Counted from the first letter of the stretch, positions 16,149-24,492 are shown. The stretch is DNA of 24,861 nucleotides from an uncultured Eubacteriales bacterium (GCA_900554485.1 USHO01000009.1:1-24861); one strand, 5' to 3'. Notes: a model not told the origin generated them from the letters alone. Made by a program: numbers and translations.

Positions 16149-17546
16149 TTATCCCTTTACCGGTATAGCGAAAATCGCGTCGCCCGCTTCGAGTTCGTAA
16201 GTAAATGTGCCGTTATTAAGGTCTACCGTAGTAGCCTCACCGCGATAGTAGATAACCGCCTTATCGGCATTCTTAAAGGTAACGGTTATCTTGTTTTTAC
16301 GATCGGTATACCCGGGGTTTTCGTAGTTTAACATATAGAAACCGTCGTAACCGGATGCGTCTTCGAATATGCCTATCGCGAGATCTCTTTCGCTTTCGAT
16401 TGTTTTGATACGGTCGTGTTTTTCGACAGCGTGTTTCACCGCCTTGAACGACGAACTTACCTTGCCTTCGGACAGAGTGCCTACATTGAGCATTATCCCC
16501 TGCCAGTCGTAAGACATAAGAACGTGATCGAAATTCAATACTTCGTGATTGACCGTTTTGCTATCTTGATAAAGTTGAGTGACCGTTCCGTCGCCTCGAA
16601 TCATCGCATGAGTCAAATCGGTTTCGGCACCAAGTTCGTACGGCCACCAATAGGTGAAATGATTGATTCCGTCCGCTCCGAACATAAGTGCGGCGTTTAC
16701 CATAAATCTCAGATCGTAAATACTCGGTTGACGAATAGCATTTGTAACGCCCGTCGTTCCTATAAACGCATAGAACGGTATATCGTAAAGTTTGGCGTTT
16801 TCGGCGTAGAGTTCGTAATTGCTCAAAAGCCCCGTATACAAAACCGGGCGCGACGCACTGCCTTTAAGCGGATAATAGTCAACCGAAAGCAGATCGGGCG
16901 AAACCATGTCTATATAGTTCTGGAAATAATACTCATAACCCGAAGACGTACCGAGACTGCCCGACGAAGAATACGACGGGAATAGATTGACGAAATAATT
17001 CTTACCGGGGAAGGCTTCGGTGTACACCTTTTTAAGCGCGCCGATGCTGTCGAATTGTTCTACGTTAGGTTCATCGAAAGCGTGATGACCCAAAAATGCG
17101 GGATGTTCGTTATATGAAGCGGTTTTGCGTTTCAAATCTTCCGCCGTGGTGTTCGCGTCGTAAATTTCGGGGCGGACGTCGTAATCCATAACGAGTAATT
17201 TCATTCCGACCTCACCGGCCAGATCCAACGCTTTATAAAATTCTTCGGGATAATTAGTCTTTTCTTCGTATACGCACAACCCTACGTTTATACCGCAGTC
17301 CGCCATCTCCCGATAGCGTTCGAGCGTCTGAAAATCGTAAGTTTCATCGTATTCCGAAGTAATATGTTTCGGCGGCGGAGGATTCCAGCCGCCTATCCAC
17401 ATCACTTTCTGAGTTTCATACGCCGAATAATCCGGCATACCGGTAGGAATAGTTTTCCCGCCATTTTGGCTGCCGCCGCCGGACGTACAACCCGTAAGCG
17501 CGGTTATGCATGCCGCCATGGCGACGGCAAAAATCTTTTTTTTCAT
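16149..17546 (-). CDS. lipoprotein with TIM-barrel glycosidase-like domain
   Basis: This is a 465-residue secreted lipoprotein. The lipobox is LTGC with Cys20, then a Gly/Ser-rich spacer. The body looks like a clan-A type (beta/alpha)8 barrel: WIGGWNPPPP at 50-59, ADCGINVGL at 82-90, LLVMDYD at 117-123, HHAFDEPN at 154-161 (Glu159 is the candidate acid/base at strand 4), LLSVDYYP at 219-226, FYAFIG at 258-263 and FTYWWPYE at 297-304. A small beta domain ends the chain. The family is not certain; it could be an extracellular glycosidase or a non-catalytic relative. It lies 13 bases after the solute-binding protein and 4 bases before the first permease, so it probably trims the sugar before import. 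Confidence 0.75.
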   Translation of the reverse strand: MKKKIFAVAMAACITALTGCTSGGGSQNGGKTIPTGMPDYSAYETQKVMWIGGWNPPPPKHITSEYDETYDFQTLERYREMADCGINVGLCVYEEKTNYPEEFYKALDLAGEVGMKLLVMDYDVRPEIYDANTTAEDLKRKTASYNEHPAFLGHHAFDEPNVEQFDSIGALKKVYTEAFPGKNYFVNLFPSYSSSGSLGTSSGYEYYFQNYIDMVSPDLLSVDYYPLKGSASRPVLYTGLLSNYELYAENAKLYDIPFYAFIGTTGVTNAIRQPSIYDLRFMVNAALMFGADGINHFTYWWPYELGAETDLTHAMIRGDGTVTQLYQDSKTVNHEVLNFDHVLMSYDWQGIMLNVGTLSEGKVSSSFKAVKHAVEKHDRIKTIESERDLAIGIFEDASGYDGFYMLNYENPGYTDRKNKITVTFKNADKAVIYYRGEATTVDLNNGTFTYELEAGDAIFAIPVKG

Positions 17547-17559
17547 AAAATCTTCCCCC

Positions 17560-18936
17560 TTAAATCTGCGTCTGCCAGTAAGACCAGTCTTTAACTACGC
17601 TGTTATAATCGTAGTCGACTATCTGCGCCGCCGTCTGCCCCTGAGTTACCATTTCGGTAACTTGTTTGTACTGCCAGAAATTCGCTATTCCCGCCGCCAT
17701 AAGCGGAGAACTGCTTTCACGATAAAAAATGTTATTGTTCATACGCAGCGACAGAACGCTCTTAGAAAATTCGGAAAGTTGCGACGTGTTCGCTTTCGTG
17801 TAATCCACCTTGAAAGTACTCGTGGTATTAGTCTTTTCAAAGAAATCCAGAAGTCCTTCTTCGCTGAAAATAAACGAAACGAATTTCTTTGCCGCGCTCT
17901 TGTTTTCGGCGTCTTTGGGTATAACGAGCCATTCGTCGACATGTCCGTAAAGATTCTTTTCGTCAGACCCGCCCGCTATGGTCGGCGGAGCAATCAATGC
18001 CATTTCAAAACCTTCGGGAACAACTTCTTTAATACCCGTTTCGAGCCATGACGCACTGGGCGTCATCAACGCTTTGCCGTTGGCAAAATCCATCTGCGAG
18101 TCGGTAAGATTGGCACCGAGCGAACTACCGCTGTTTTTAGGCGCACCGTTACCGCCGATAAGCGTCAAAAGAGCGTCGACGGCTTTTTCTCTCGCAGTAG
18201 TCTTATATACCGACGGACTTTCCATTTGCTTGAAAGTTCTGATTTCTTCGATTCCGCCGTAATTCGCCCACCATGTATTCATGCTGTAATTCCAGTAGTA
18301 CGCCGCGTTTACGCCCGACCATGTGAAAGGATAGATATCGTCGTCGGTACTCGCGTTCTTATTCTCGGGCAAGTCTGCGATTTTAGCGATGATATCGAGC
18401 ATATCGTCCATAGTTTCGGGAATATCCCAACCCTGTTCGTCGAAAAATCCCTTATTAACGACTATACCCGTCATATATTCGGAAAACGGAACGGAATAAT
18501 ACTCGTTATTATATTTGATATTGTCTTTGATTTCATCGTTGAGCGCGCCCTCAAGCGTCATACCGTTATCGAAAGACGAAGAGTACACATCGTCAAGCGG
18601 TTCCAGCCAACCTTTAGAGGCATACTTTCTCCAACTCATAGGCGCAACCATTATGTCGGGAACCTGCCCGGTACTCAAAAGGTTTTCAATCGAAGAACCG
18701 TACGCGGGATCGCCTTCGAGTTCAAGCGTGATTTTGGCATCCGGATGAGCATTGTTATAGAGTTTTTCCCACGATTTCCAGTGAACGTCAAGAAATTCCC
18801 CCTCGAAATATCCTATCGTAATCTTCGATTCGCCTTCCGTCGGATTCTTGCCGCCGCAAGACGTAAGACACGATGCTACGACGACGCACGCAAGCGCGGC
18901 AGCCGTCAATTTTTTGAGTTTAAGAAAACTTTTCAT
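17560..18936 (-). CDS. ABC transporter sugar-binding lipoprotein (SBP family 1)
   Basis: This is a 458-residue solute-binding lipoprotein of the CUT1 class that captures a carbohydrate outside the membrane and delivers it to the two permeases. The signal peptide ends in the lipobox LTSC with Cys27. The family pattern is seen in ITIGYFEGE, LSTGQVPDIMVAP, the hinge region YSVPFSEYMTGIVVNKGFF, and DFANGKALMTPSASW. Aromatic residues (YYWNYSMNTWWANYGG) may stack on sugar rings. It is the first gene of the operon; AAGGAGG at 18942-18948 lies 5 bases before the ATG. The substrate is unknown; the GH20 partner hints at an N-acetylhexosamine-containing oligosaccharide. Confidence 0.93.
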   Translation of the reverse strand: MKSFLKLKKLTAAALACVVVASCLTSCGGKNPTEGESKITIGYFEGEFLDVHWKSWEKLYNNAHPDAKITLELEGDPAYGSSIENLLSTGQVPDIMVAPMSWRKYASKGWLEPLDDVYSSSFDNGMTLEGALNDEIKDNIKYNNEYYSVPFSEYMTGIVVNKGFFDEQGWDIPETMDDMLDIIAKIADLPENKNASTDDDIYPFTWSGVNAAYYWNYSMNTWWANYGGIEEIRTFKQMESPSVYKTTAREKAVDALLTLIGGNGAPKNSGSSLGANLTDSQMDFANGKALMTPSASWLETGIKEVVPEGFEMALIAPPTIAGGSDEKNLYGHVDEWLVIPKDAENKSAAKKFVSFIFSEEGLLDFFEKTNTTSTFKVDYTKANTSQLSEFSKSVLSLRMNNNIFYRESSSPLMAAGIANFWQYKQVTEMVTQGQTAAQIVDYDYNSVVKDWSYWQTQI

Positions 18937-18993
18937 TTTTGCCTCCTTATAATTTCCTCATTTTTACAGCTTTTATCGCTGATTTTGAAAATT

Positions 18994-19076
18994 AACTTTG
19001 TTAGTTTATTAGGTAAAAACAAAACTAACCTATTTTCTAACAAAGTTATTGTATCACCGTTTTCCGAATTTGTCAA
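18994..19076 (-). promoter_or_regulatory. sugar operon promoter with large inverted-repeat operator
   Basis: On the minus strand TTGACA (19071-19076) and TACAAT (19048-19053) are 17 bases apart. Directly after the -10 box lies a perfect 11-bp inverted repeat, AACTTTGTTAG / CTAACAAAGTT (18994-19004 and 19037-19047), covering the predicted start near 19041. Nested inside are GTTAGTTT / AAACTAAC (19000-19007, 19022-19029) and AGGT / ACCT (19011-19014, 19028-19031). The GTTAGTTT half-site resembles XylR-type ROK operators from memory. The ROK gene next door is the obvious candidate repressor. The leader is about 105 bases. Confidence 0.85.
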
Positions 19077-19081
19077 TACTC

Positions 19082-19113
19082 TTTACAAAAATTTCACAAT
19101 AGAATTTTGTAAA
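19082..19113. repeat. 9-bp inverted repeat upstream of the operon promoter
   Basis: TTTACAAAA (19082-19090) and TTTTGTAAA (19105-19113) are separated by 14 bases and end 6 bases before the -35 box. It may be a second regulator site or a remnant hairpin. It shares ACAAA with the main operator. Confidence 0.45.
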
Positions 19114-19142
19114 TAAAAATACCGACGGTTACAAGCCGTCGG
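19111..19142 (-). terminator. terminator of the ROK regulator gene
   Basis: A 7-bp stem CCGACGG / CCGTCGG (19122-19128, 19136-19142) has a 7-base loop. It is followed on the minus strand by TATTTTTATTT. It isolates the repressor gene from the operon promoter. Confidence 0.88.
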
Positions 19143-19155
19143 CTGATATTTTATA

Positions 19156-20298
19156 CTAAACGTAGTTTTCAAACGTCTTTATTCCCGTTGCGACCGCGCC
19201 GTTGTATATCGCGTTCGCGTCCGTAATGAAGTTTACGTCGATTTTTGAGTAAGTCGGGCTTTTAAGAAACATCTCATCGAGTTTTGCCTTTACCGGGCCG
19301 CTAATGCGCACGATTTCTCCGTCGAAAATTATGTTTGAAACGTCGAGAAGTTCGGTTAAACTCCATAATATCCTGCCCATTACCGCCACGGATTCGTCCA
19401 GAATTTTTATAGCAAGTTCGTTTCCTCTTAAACAATCGGCTATAAACCGCTCTTTTGCGTCCGCATAATTAAGTTCTCTTTCGCCCGTCGCTTTTATATA
19501 TCTGTCGGATATCACTTTCATCGAAAGTTCGGTAGAAAAAATCTTACTCTTCGCGTCGGGAAAGAAATCCGTCGCATCAATGGGGTTCATTCCGAAAAAG
19601 CCGAACTCGCCCGCCATACCGTGTTCGCCGCTGAAAACTTTCCTATTGAACCCGAACCCGCCGCCGACGCCCTCGTCGATATATAAAAAGATAAAATCGT
19701 CGGGTGTAGATGTCTTTTCGATCGCGGACTGCATTGCCGCAGGCATGTCGTTTTGCATCACGACGGGTATTCCGAGCCTGCTTTCGAGATACGCCGCGAA
19801 ACGTTCGCCGTAAAACTCTCTGAACTTTTCGGCGAACACGAATTCGTCTTTTTTACTGTTGTATTTACCCGCAAATACGAACACGACGTGGTTTAACTTT
19901 TTTCTGAACTTTTTAAGGTCGTTTATCACCGAATCTATCACATTGCGTTTTACGACGTAGCCCGTTTCGTATTCCTTTTTATATATACTCTCGCCGATAT
20001 AATCGTTTACGGTTACGGTTAAAACGTCGCTGTGCGCCAATATGACCGCGAAATAGCCGTATGCGGGATTAGGCGTAATTATCTCGGCGCGGCGCCCCGC
20101 CGTGGTTGACGGCAACTGAGTTCTTAAAACCATACCCGATTCGGTCATGGCGGATACTATCTTAAAAACCGCGGCATTAGAAAGCCCCGTAATCTCTTCG
20201 AGTTCCGCAAAAGTTTTGCCGCCGTTTCTTATCGTCCTCATAATAACTTTTATATTCGACGCGCGGATATATTCTTGTCTTCTCCCGATCTGAGCCAT
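19156..20298 (-). CDS. ROK-family transcriptional repressor
   Basis: This is a 380-residue regulator of the NagC/XylR type. A winged helix-turn-helix occupies about 15-65 (TFAELEEITGLSNAAVFKIV at 29-48). The sugar-kinase-like ROK domain follows. QNDMPAAM at 182-189 keeps the catalytic-site Asp (D184). The ROK signature is GEHGMAGEFGFFGMN at 224-238. The usual GH...CxCGxxGC zinc site is missing: the His position is Phe234 and no cysteines follow, so this is not an active kinase of the normal type and may bind ligand differently. It has its own promoter and terminator and lies just upstream of the sugar operon, whose promoter carries a large inverted repeat. Repression relieved by a sugar is inferred. 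Confidence 0.92.
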   Translation of the reverse strand: MAQIGRRQEYIRASNIKVIMRTIRNGGKTFAELEEITGLSNAAVFKIVSAMTESGMVLRTQLPSTTAGRRAEIITPNPAYGYFAVILAHSDVLTVTVNDYIGESIYKKEYETGYVVKRNVIDSVINDLKKFRKKLNHVVFVFAGKYNSKKDEFVFAEKFREFYGERFAAYLESRLGIPVVMQNDMPAAMQSAIEKTSTPDDFIFLYIDEGVGGGFGFNRKVFSGEHGMAGEFGFFGMNPIDATDFFPDAKSKIFSTELSMKVISDRYIKATGERELNYADAKERFIADCLRGNELAIKILDESVAVMGRILWSLTELLDVSNIIFDGEIVRISGPVKAKLDEMFLKSPTYSKIDVNFITDANAIYNGAVATGIKTFENYV

Positions 20299-20331
20299 AA
20301 ACTCCCCGACAAATCTTCTTTATATATGTAA

Positions 20332-20360
20332 ATATTAACTTAATCGCCCCGAAAAGTCAA
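20332..20360 (-). promoter_or_regulatory. promoter of the ROK regulator gene
   Basis: On the minus strand TTGACT (20355-20360) and TAATAT (20332-20337) are 17 bases apart. A GGGGAG ribosome site lies just before the ATG at 20298. The 11-bp operator arm of the sugar operon is not repeated here, so autoregulation through that site is not supported. Nothing is seen in 20361-20464. Confidence 0.65.
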
Positions 20361-20465
20361 GGATATTACCGAAACGCCGGCAAATAAAGTTTCATCACGT
20401 CAAAAACTCAATAAATCAGACGATAACGGTTACGGAAAATAAATGGAAAATATCTGGAAGACATT

Positions 20466-20501
20466 ATAAAAGACGAGTTCGGATTTTGCCCTGCACTCGC
20501 C
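20466..20501 (-). terminator. terminator of the sdaAA-to-PPTase operon
   Basis: The minus-strand arms GGCGAGT and ACTCGTC (20495-20501 and 20472-20478) pair with one G-U pair. They are followed by TTTTATAAT. It begins 17 bases past the phosphopantetheinyl transferase stop. Confidence 0.75.
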
Positions 20502-20517
20502 TTTTTTATATGAATTT

Positions 20518-21159
20518 TCATCGTGAAAAATCCGATGTCAGATAGTCTTCGGAAATCCGTCCGTCGGAGAAAATCCCTATCCGAACCGCCTGCGGATTAT
20601 TACATGACACACACAGAAGAAAATCGCCGATTTCTATATGTCGTATCTTTGTTTCGTCAATAAGTATTCCGGCGGGATAATAACCGCCGCTGCCGATACG
20701 CTTATATTCTGTCTCTTTGGCAGTCCACGTCTTAATGAGGGTTTCAAACGACGAATCGGTTGCCGCGATTTTTCTTTGCAATCTATCGCAAAACGTCTTA
20801 TCTGTGCATTTGCGCATAAATTCTGAGCGTTTTTCAATGTCTATTCCGCACGGGCTATCCGATATTGCCACGGCAACCGCGCCGTGAGAATGCGAAAGCG
20901 AAAAAAAGAATTTATCGCAAACCCACTTACCGTTTTCCGTCCGTCCAAAAGTAACGTCATCGGGATTCATTCCGAGCGATCCGATCGCCGCGATCAATAA
21001 CCCCCATACCGCCTCTTTCTCACGTTTTACCGTCGCATTTCCGATCGAAGACAATTCTTTCGCTCGTTCTTCAGGCACTGTCGACGGGAACGGAACGCTG
21101 CCGTCGGAACAAAAAAACACGGAGGCAGAATTTGTAGCGTTAAAGTTATCGTTCATCAC
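20518..21159 (-). CDS. 4'-phosphopantetheinyl transferase (Sfp type)
   Basis: This 213-residue cytoplasmic enzyme transfers 4'-phosphopantetheine from coenzyme A to a serine of a carrier protein. The family motifs are clear: FFFSLSHSHGAVAVA at 84-98, GIDIEK at 105-110 with the Mg ligands D107 and E109, and WTAKETEYKRIG at 145-156 with E149. Its length is typical of the short Sfp-like enzymes. Its ATG overlaps the gpsA stop by 4 bases (ATGA). No carrier protein, polyketide or peptide synthetase gene is in the window. It may serve fatty-acid ACP or a pathway elsewhere; the link with gpsA (phospholipid synthesis) would fit the first, but this is inference. Confidence 0.88.
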   Translation of the reverse strand: MMNDNFNATNSASVFFCSDGSVPFPSTVPEERAKELSSIGNATVKREKEAVWGLLIAAIGSLGMNPDDVTFGRTENGKWVCDKFFFSLSHSHGAVAVAISDSPCGIDIEKRSEFMRKCTDKTFCDRLQRKIAATDSSFETLIKTWTAKETEYKRIGSGGYYPAGILIDETKIRHIEIGDFLLCVSCNNPQAVRIGIFSDGRISEDYLTSDFSR

Positions 21160-22148
21160 TCTTCGCCGATTATCCGCAATTTCAATATTTCAAATTCGTC
21201 TTTTACGTCTTTTTCTTCATGCATAACGGCGTGCACGAAATCGACTATCGGCGCGTCGAGGTCGTATTCTTCGGCGAGTTCGTATGCAATCTGACAAGCG
21301 AAAACGCCCTCGACCGTCTTTGAATTGGTCTTTCTGAATTCGGCGAAAGACGTCTCGCCTATTTTAACGCCCGCGGCATAATTTCTGGAAGTCTCGCTTG
21401 AACATGTAAGCGTAAGATCTCCGACGCCCGTCAATCCGTAACAAGTGCTTTCGTTTCCGCCGAGGCGTTTGACAAACCCTCTTATTTCGGCAAGTCCGCG
21501 CGTGATTAAAGCCGCCCTCGTATTAACTTTATAACCGAGTCCGTCGGCTATGCCGCAAGCGATTGCAACCACGTTTTTTAGCGCAGAACAATATTCCGCC
21601 CCGACGGGATCGGTATTGACGTATACTCTGAAATACGGCGTCGAAAAAATATGTTGCACTTCTCTGCACGTTTTACGACAGCGCGAACTTGCGGTGATCG
21701 TCGTAAACTGTTTTTCTGCAACTTCTACGGCAAACGTGGGACCGAGCATAGAGACCACATTTTTACGCTTTTCCTGCGGCAGTGTCTGCCTTATCACTTC
21801 GCCGAGCGGCAATTTTGTCTTTTCGTCGAAACCCTTAGCAAGATTGACTATTATCGTATCGTTAGTAAGGTATGGCAAAACTCTCAAAACCGTATCTTCT
21901 ATCGCGAACGACGGCACGGCAAGAACGACTATATCCGCGCCTTTCGCCGCGTTATCGAAATCGGTCGACGCACTCACTCCGTCGGGTATCGTTGCGGAAA
22001 TATACTTTGAATTCCGCCTGTTATCGTTTATATCGGCAACCTCGGTCGGATCTATCCCGTAGATTTTAACCGAATGTCCGTTTTCGGCAAGAACGCAGGA
22101 AATAGCCGTTCCCCATGCGCCCGAGCCAAGCACGCAAATATTTTTCAT
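21156..22148 (-). CDS. gpsA: NAD(P)-dependent glycerol-3-phosphate dehydrogenase
   Basis: It reduces dihydroxyacetone phosphate to sn-glycerol 3-phosphate, the entry step of phospholipid synthesis, in the cytoplasm. It is 330 residues, the family norm. The Rossmann motif is GSGAWGTA at 8-15, followed by NLAKGFDEKT at 102-111, LGPTFA at 135-140 (most relatives have GPSFA), the catalytic lysine K191 in ALKNVVAIACGIADGLG, GVGDLTLTCSS near 241-251, and SRNYAAG. It overlaps the genes on both sides by 4 bases, so coupled translation is likely. No anomaly was seen. Confidence 0.97.
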   Translation of the reverse strand: MKNICVLGSGAWGTAISCVLAENGHSVKIYGIDPTEVADINDNRRNSKYISATIPDGVSASTDFDNAAKGADIVVLAVPSFAIEDTVLRVLPYLTNDTIIVNLAKGFDEKTKLPLGEVIRQTLPQEKRKNVVSMLGPTFAVEVAEKQFTTITASSRCRKTCREVQHIFSTPYFRVYVNTDPVGAEYCSALKNVVAIACGIADGLGYKVNTRAALITRGLAEIRGFVKRLGGNESTCYGLTGVGDLTLTCSSETSRNYAAGVKIGETSFAEFRKTNSKTVEGVFACQIAYELAEEYDLDAPIVDFVHAVMHEEKDVKDEFEILKLRIIGEE

Positions 22149-23317
22149 CGTTTTTTATTACCTTTTATAATATTTATATACGGAGCATACTCCGCAGGAG
22201 AATAATACAGATAATCATCGTTTTTATCGCATTCTACGGAAAAAGCAATGTCGTCTGACGGATCGGCGGTTATAACCAGTTTTATAACTCCTTGCATATC
22301 CGTGCGGTAAATCGTCGCTTTGCCGAGGAGTTCGTCGACCACCTTTTTCGACGGATGACCGTAAGAATTTTCAAGTCCGCACGATATAACGGCGTAATCG
22401 GGATCGACTGCGGAGATAAATGCCCTGCCCGACGAATTTTCGCTGCCGTGATGCGCAACTTTGAGGACGTCGCATTTCATGCGAATCGGATCGGTTTTAT
22501 AAGCGTTCAGAATATCGGTCTCTCTGTCCTTACCCATGTCGCCGCATAAAAGAATTCTTTTATCGGCATAAGATACGGCGATTACCGCCGAAAAATCATT
22601 TGAATCGTCAAACTTTTCAAAATCGGTATATTTCGCGGCATAGGGCAGAACAAAATCGACGGAATATGTAAAAGTTTGGTCACCGCATATAACCGTATTC
22701 GTAAAATCGCTTGAATCGTCGAAATATTCGTAATAGCATTTTTCTTTTTCCGCCGCGGCGACATAATCGCCGTATGCGTCGGACGGCGTATCTTTAATAA
22801 TCTTTCCGTCGTTAAAACCGTCGGAGACATCGGAGGTCAACGCTTTGACGTACGGGCGGAAAGAATTAAGCACCGTATAGTTTTTATAGACGTAACCGAG
22901 CGATCCGACGTGGTCTTCGTCGGAATGCGTAGCAACGCAATAATCTATCGTCAATTTGTCGCCGTTTTCGTCGGTAAGATATTTATCGAGGATACGCTCG
23001 GTATCCGCGCCGGTTCTGCCGCCGTCGATAAGCATTGTTTTACCGTCGGGGAATTTTATCAAAGTGGCGTCGCCTTGCCCCACGTCAAGAAAACAGACTT
23101 CGAGATTGTCGAGTTCGTCGATCCGAACCGTCGAATTTTTAGTCGTATCGGGTAAATTTTCGATTTTACCGGCATCTTTGTTGACGATTACGCCGATTAT
23201 GAAACAAGTCGCGATAACAAGAGTCAGCGCGGCATAGAAAAATCCGTTTCTGGAAATTTTATACAAGAAATTTCTGAAAGGACTATGAACTTTCTTCCTC
23301 TTTTGTTTCTCTTTCAT
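22145..23317 (-). CDS. membrane-anchored ComEC/Rec2-like metallo-beta-lactamase fold hydrolase
   Basis: This is a 390-residue protein with one N-terminal membrane segment (about 26-46) after a very basic cytoplasmic stretch (KEKQKRKKV). The catalytic domain lies outside the membrane. The metallo-hydrolase pattern is FLDVGQGDATLI at 76-87, LIDGG at 96-100, HSDEDHVG at 131-138 (the HxHxDH variant with Ser at the second His position usual in the ComEC-like group), LLCGDMG at 256-262, AHHGS at 288-292 and YGHPS at 319-323. It lacks the competence-domain helices of full ComEC, so DNA uptake is not implied. Nuclease or phosphodiesterase activity on an extracellular substrate is possible. It starts 11 bases after the methyltransferase gene and overlaps gpsA by 4. 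Confidence 0.88.
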   Translation of the reverse strand: MKEKQKRKKVHSPFRNFLYKISRNGFFYAALTLVIATCFIIGVIVNKDAGKIENLPDTTKNSTVRIDELDNLEVCFLDVGQGDATLIKFPDGKTMLIDGGRTGADTERILDKYLTDENGDKLTIDYCVATHSDEDHVGSLGYVYKNYTVLNSFRPYVKALTSDVSDGFNDGKIIKDTPSDAYGDYVAAAEKEKCYYEYFDDSSDFTNTVICGDQTFTYSVDFVLPYAAKYTDFEKFDDSNDFSAVIAVSYADKRILLCGDMGKDRETDILNAYKTDPIRMKCDVLKVAHHGSENSSGRAFISAVDPDYAVISCGLENSYGHPSKKVVDELLGKATIYRTDMQGVIKLVITADPSDDIAFSVECDKNDDYLYYSPAEYAPYINIIKGNKKR

Positions 23318-23328
23318 AAATATTACCG

Positions 23329-24492
23329 TCAGACGACTTTTATTACGGCGACTTTAAGATAAAGTCCCTCGTCATATCCGATAAACGATGCGTGGTCTTT
23401 GCCCTGCGTTCTGAGTTCTATAAGTTTAGCACGCACTCCGCTTTCAAATACGCTTTCTTTAATCATCTGCATAAACAGAGGCAACGTAAGGTGCTGCGAA
23501 CAACTGCACGTTACGAGATAACCGCCTTTTTCGACGATTTTCAAGGCATTGACGTTAATGTCTTTATACCCTTTATATCCTTCTTTAACGGTATCGCTCG
23601 ATTTTGTGAACGCCGGCGGATCGAGTACGACCACACCGAACTTTTCGCCGGATTTACGGTATTCGCGCAAAACATCGAATACGTCGGCGACACGGGTTGT
23701 AATATTCAGCCCGTTAAGCGCGGCGTTTTGTTCGACGAGTTCTATCGCCGTCTTGCTTATATCGACCGCAACGACTTCTTTCGCCCCGTATTTTTTCGCG
23801 CAGAGCGAAAATCCGCCCTCGTTACAGAAACAGTCCAGCACGCGTTTATCTTTAACGTAAAATCTGAGATCGTCGCGATTTTCTTTCTGATCGAGGAAAT
23901 ACCCTGTCTTCTGACCGTTTTCAAGGTCGACTATCATTTTAAGTCCGTTTTCGACGATTAACGCTTTCGTTTCTTCGTCGCCGTATACCGATCCTTTTTT
24001 AAGCGGTAACCCCTCTTTTTCTCTTACCTGAACGTCGCTGCGTTCATAAATGCCTTTCGGTGAAAATATTCCGACTAGAATATCGATTATATCGGCTTTG
24101 ATATTCTCCATACCGAGCGAAAGAAATTGCACCGACAACCTGTCACCGTATTTATCGACTATAAGCCCGGGGAGCAGATCGGATTCGCCGAACACGACGC
24201 GATAATTGTCGTCGTAGCCGAGTTCGGTACGATAAGCGACGGCGGTTTTTATCCGACTTTCAAAAAAATTACGGTCGATTTCTTCGTTTTTCAGAGTAAG
24301 GACGCGTACTATTATTTTTGAATGATGATTGATAAATCCCTTTCCGACGTATCTGCCGTCGAAACTGCGTATTTCGGCGACGCTGCCCTGCTTGTCTTTA
24401 CCCTCTATGCGTTGCACTTCGTTGGCGAACACCCACGGATAACCGTTGAGAATTTTATTTTCTTCGTTTTTCTTGAGTATAACCGTATACAT
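23329..24492 (-). CDS. rlmI: class I SAM-dependent rRNA methyltransferase, RlmI-like
   Basis: This 387-residue cytoplasmic enzyme should methylate a cytosine C5 in 23S rRNA (position 1962 in E. coli for RlmI). Residues 1-75 form a PUA RNA-binding domain (GYPWVFANEV at 17-26). A central region with FGESDLLPGLIVDKYGD at 101-117 is followed by the Rossmann methyltransferase domain: GYFLDQKENR at 197-206, VLDCFCNEGGFSLCA at 218-232, VAVDIS at 241-246 and the motif IV LDPPAF at 290-295. TCSCSQH follows later. The ATG shares one base with the sdaAA stop (TAATG). The target site is by family only. The symbol is assigned by similarity to the COG1092 group, which has several members. Confidence 0.88.
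   Translation of the reverse strand: MYTVILKKNEENKILNGYPWVFANEVQRIEGKDKQGSVAEIRSFDGRYVGKGFINHHSKIIVRVLTLKNEEIDRNFFESRIKTAVAYRTELGYDDNYRVVFGESDLLPGLIVDKYGDRLSVQFLSLGMENIKADIIDILVGIFSPKGIYERSDVQVREKEGLPLKKGSVYGDEETKALIVENGLKMIVDLENGQKTGYFLDQKENRDDLRFYVKDKRVLDCFCNEGGFSLCAKKYGAKEVVAVDISKTAIELVEQNAALNGLNITTRVADVFDVLREYRKSGEKFGVVVLDPPAFTKSSDTVKEGYKGYKDINVNALKIVEKGGYLVTCSCSQHLTLPLFMQMIKESVFESGVRAKLIELRTQGKDHASFIGYDEGLYLKVAVIKVV

Noticed and set aside
18226..19116. 296-codon plus-strand frame running into the sugar operon promoter
   Set aside because: It is antisense to the binding protein and then reads through the promoter and operator; no ribosome site and no recognisable domain.
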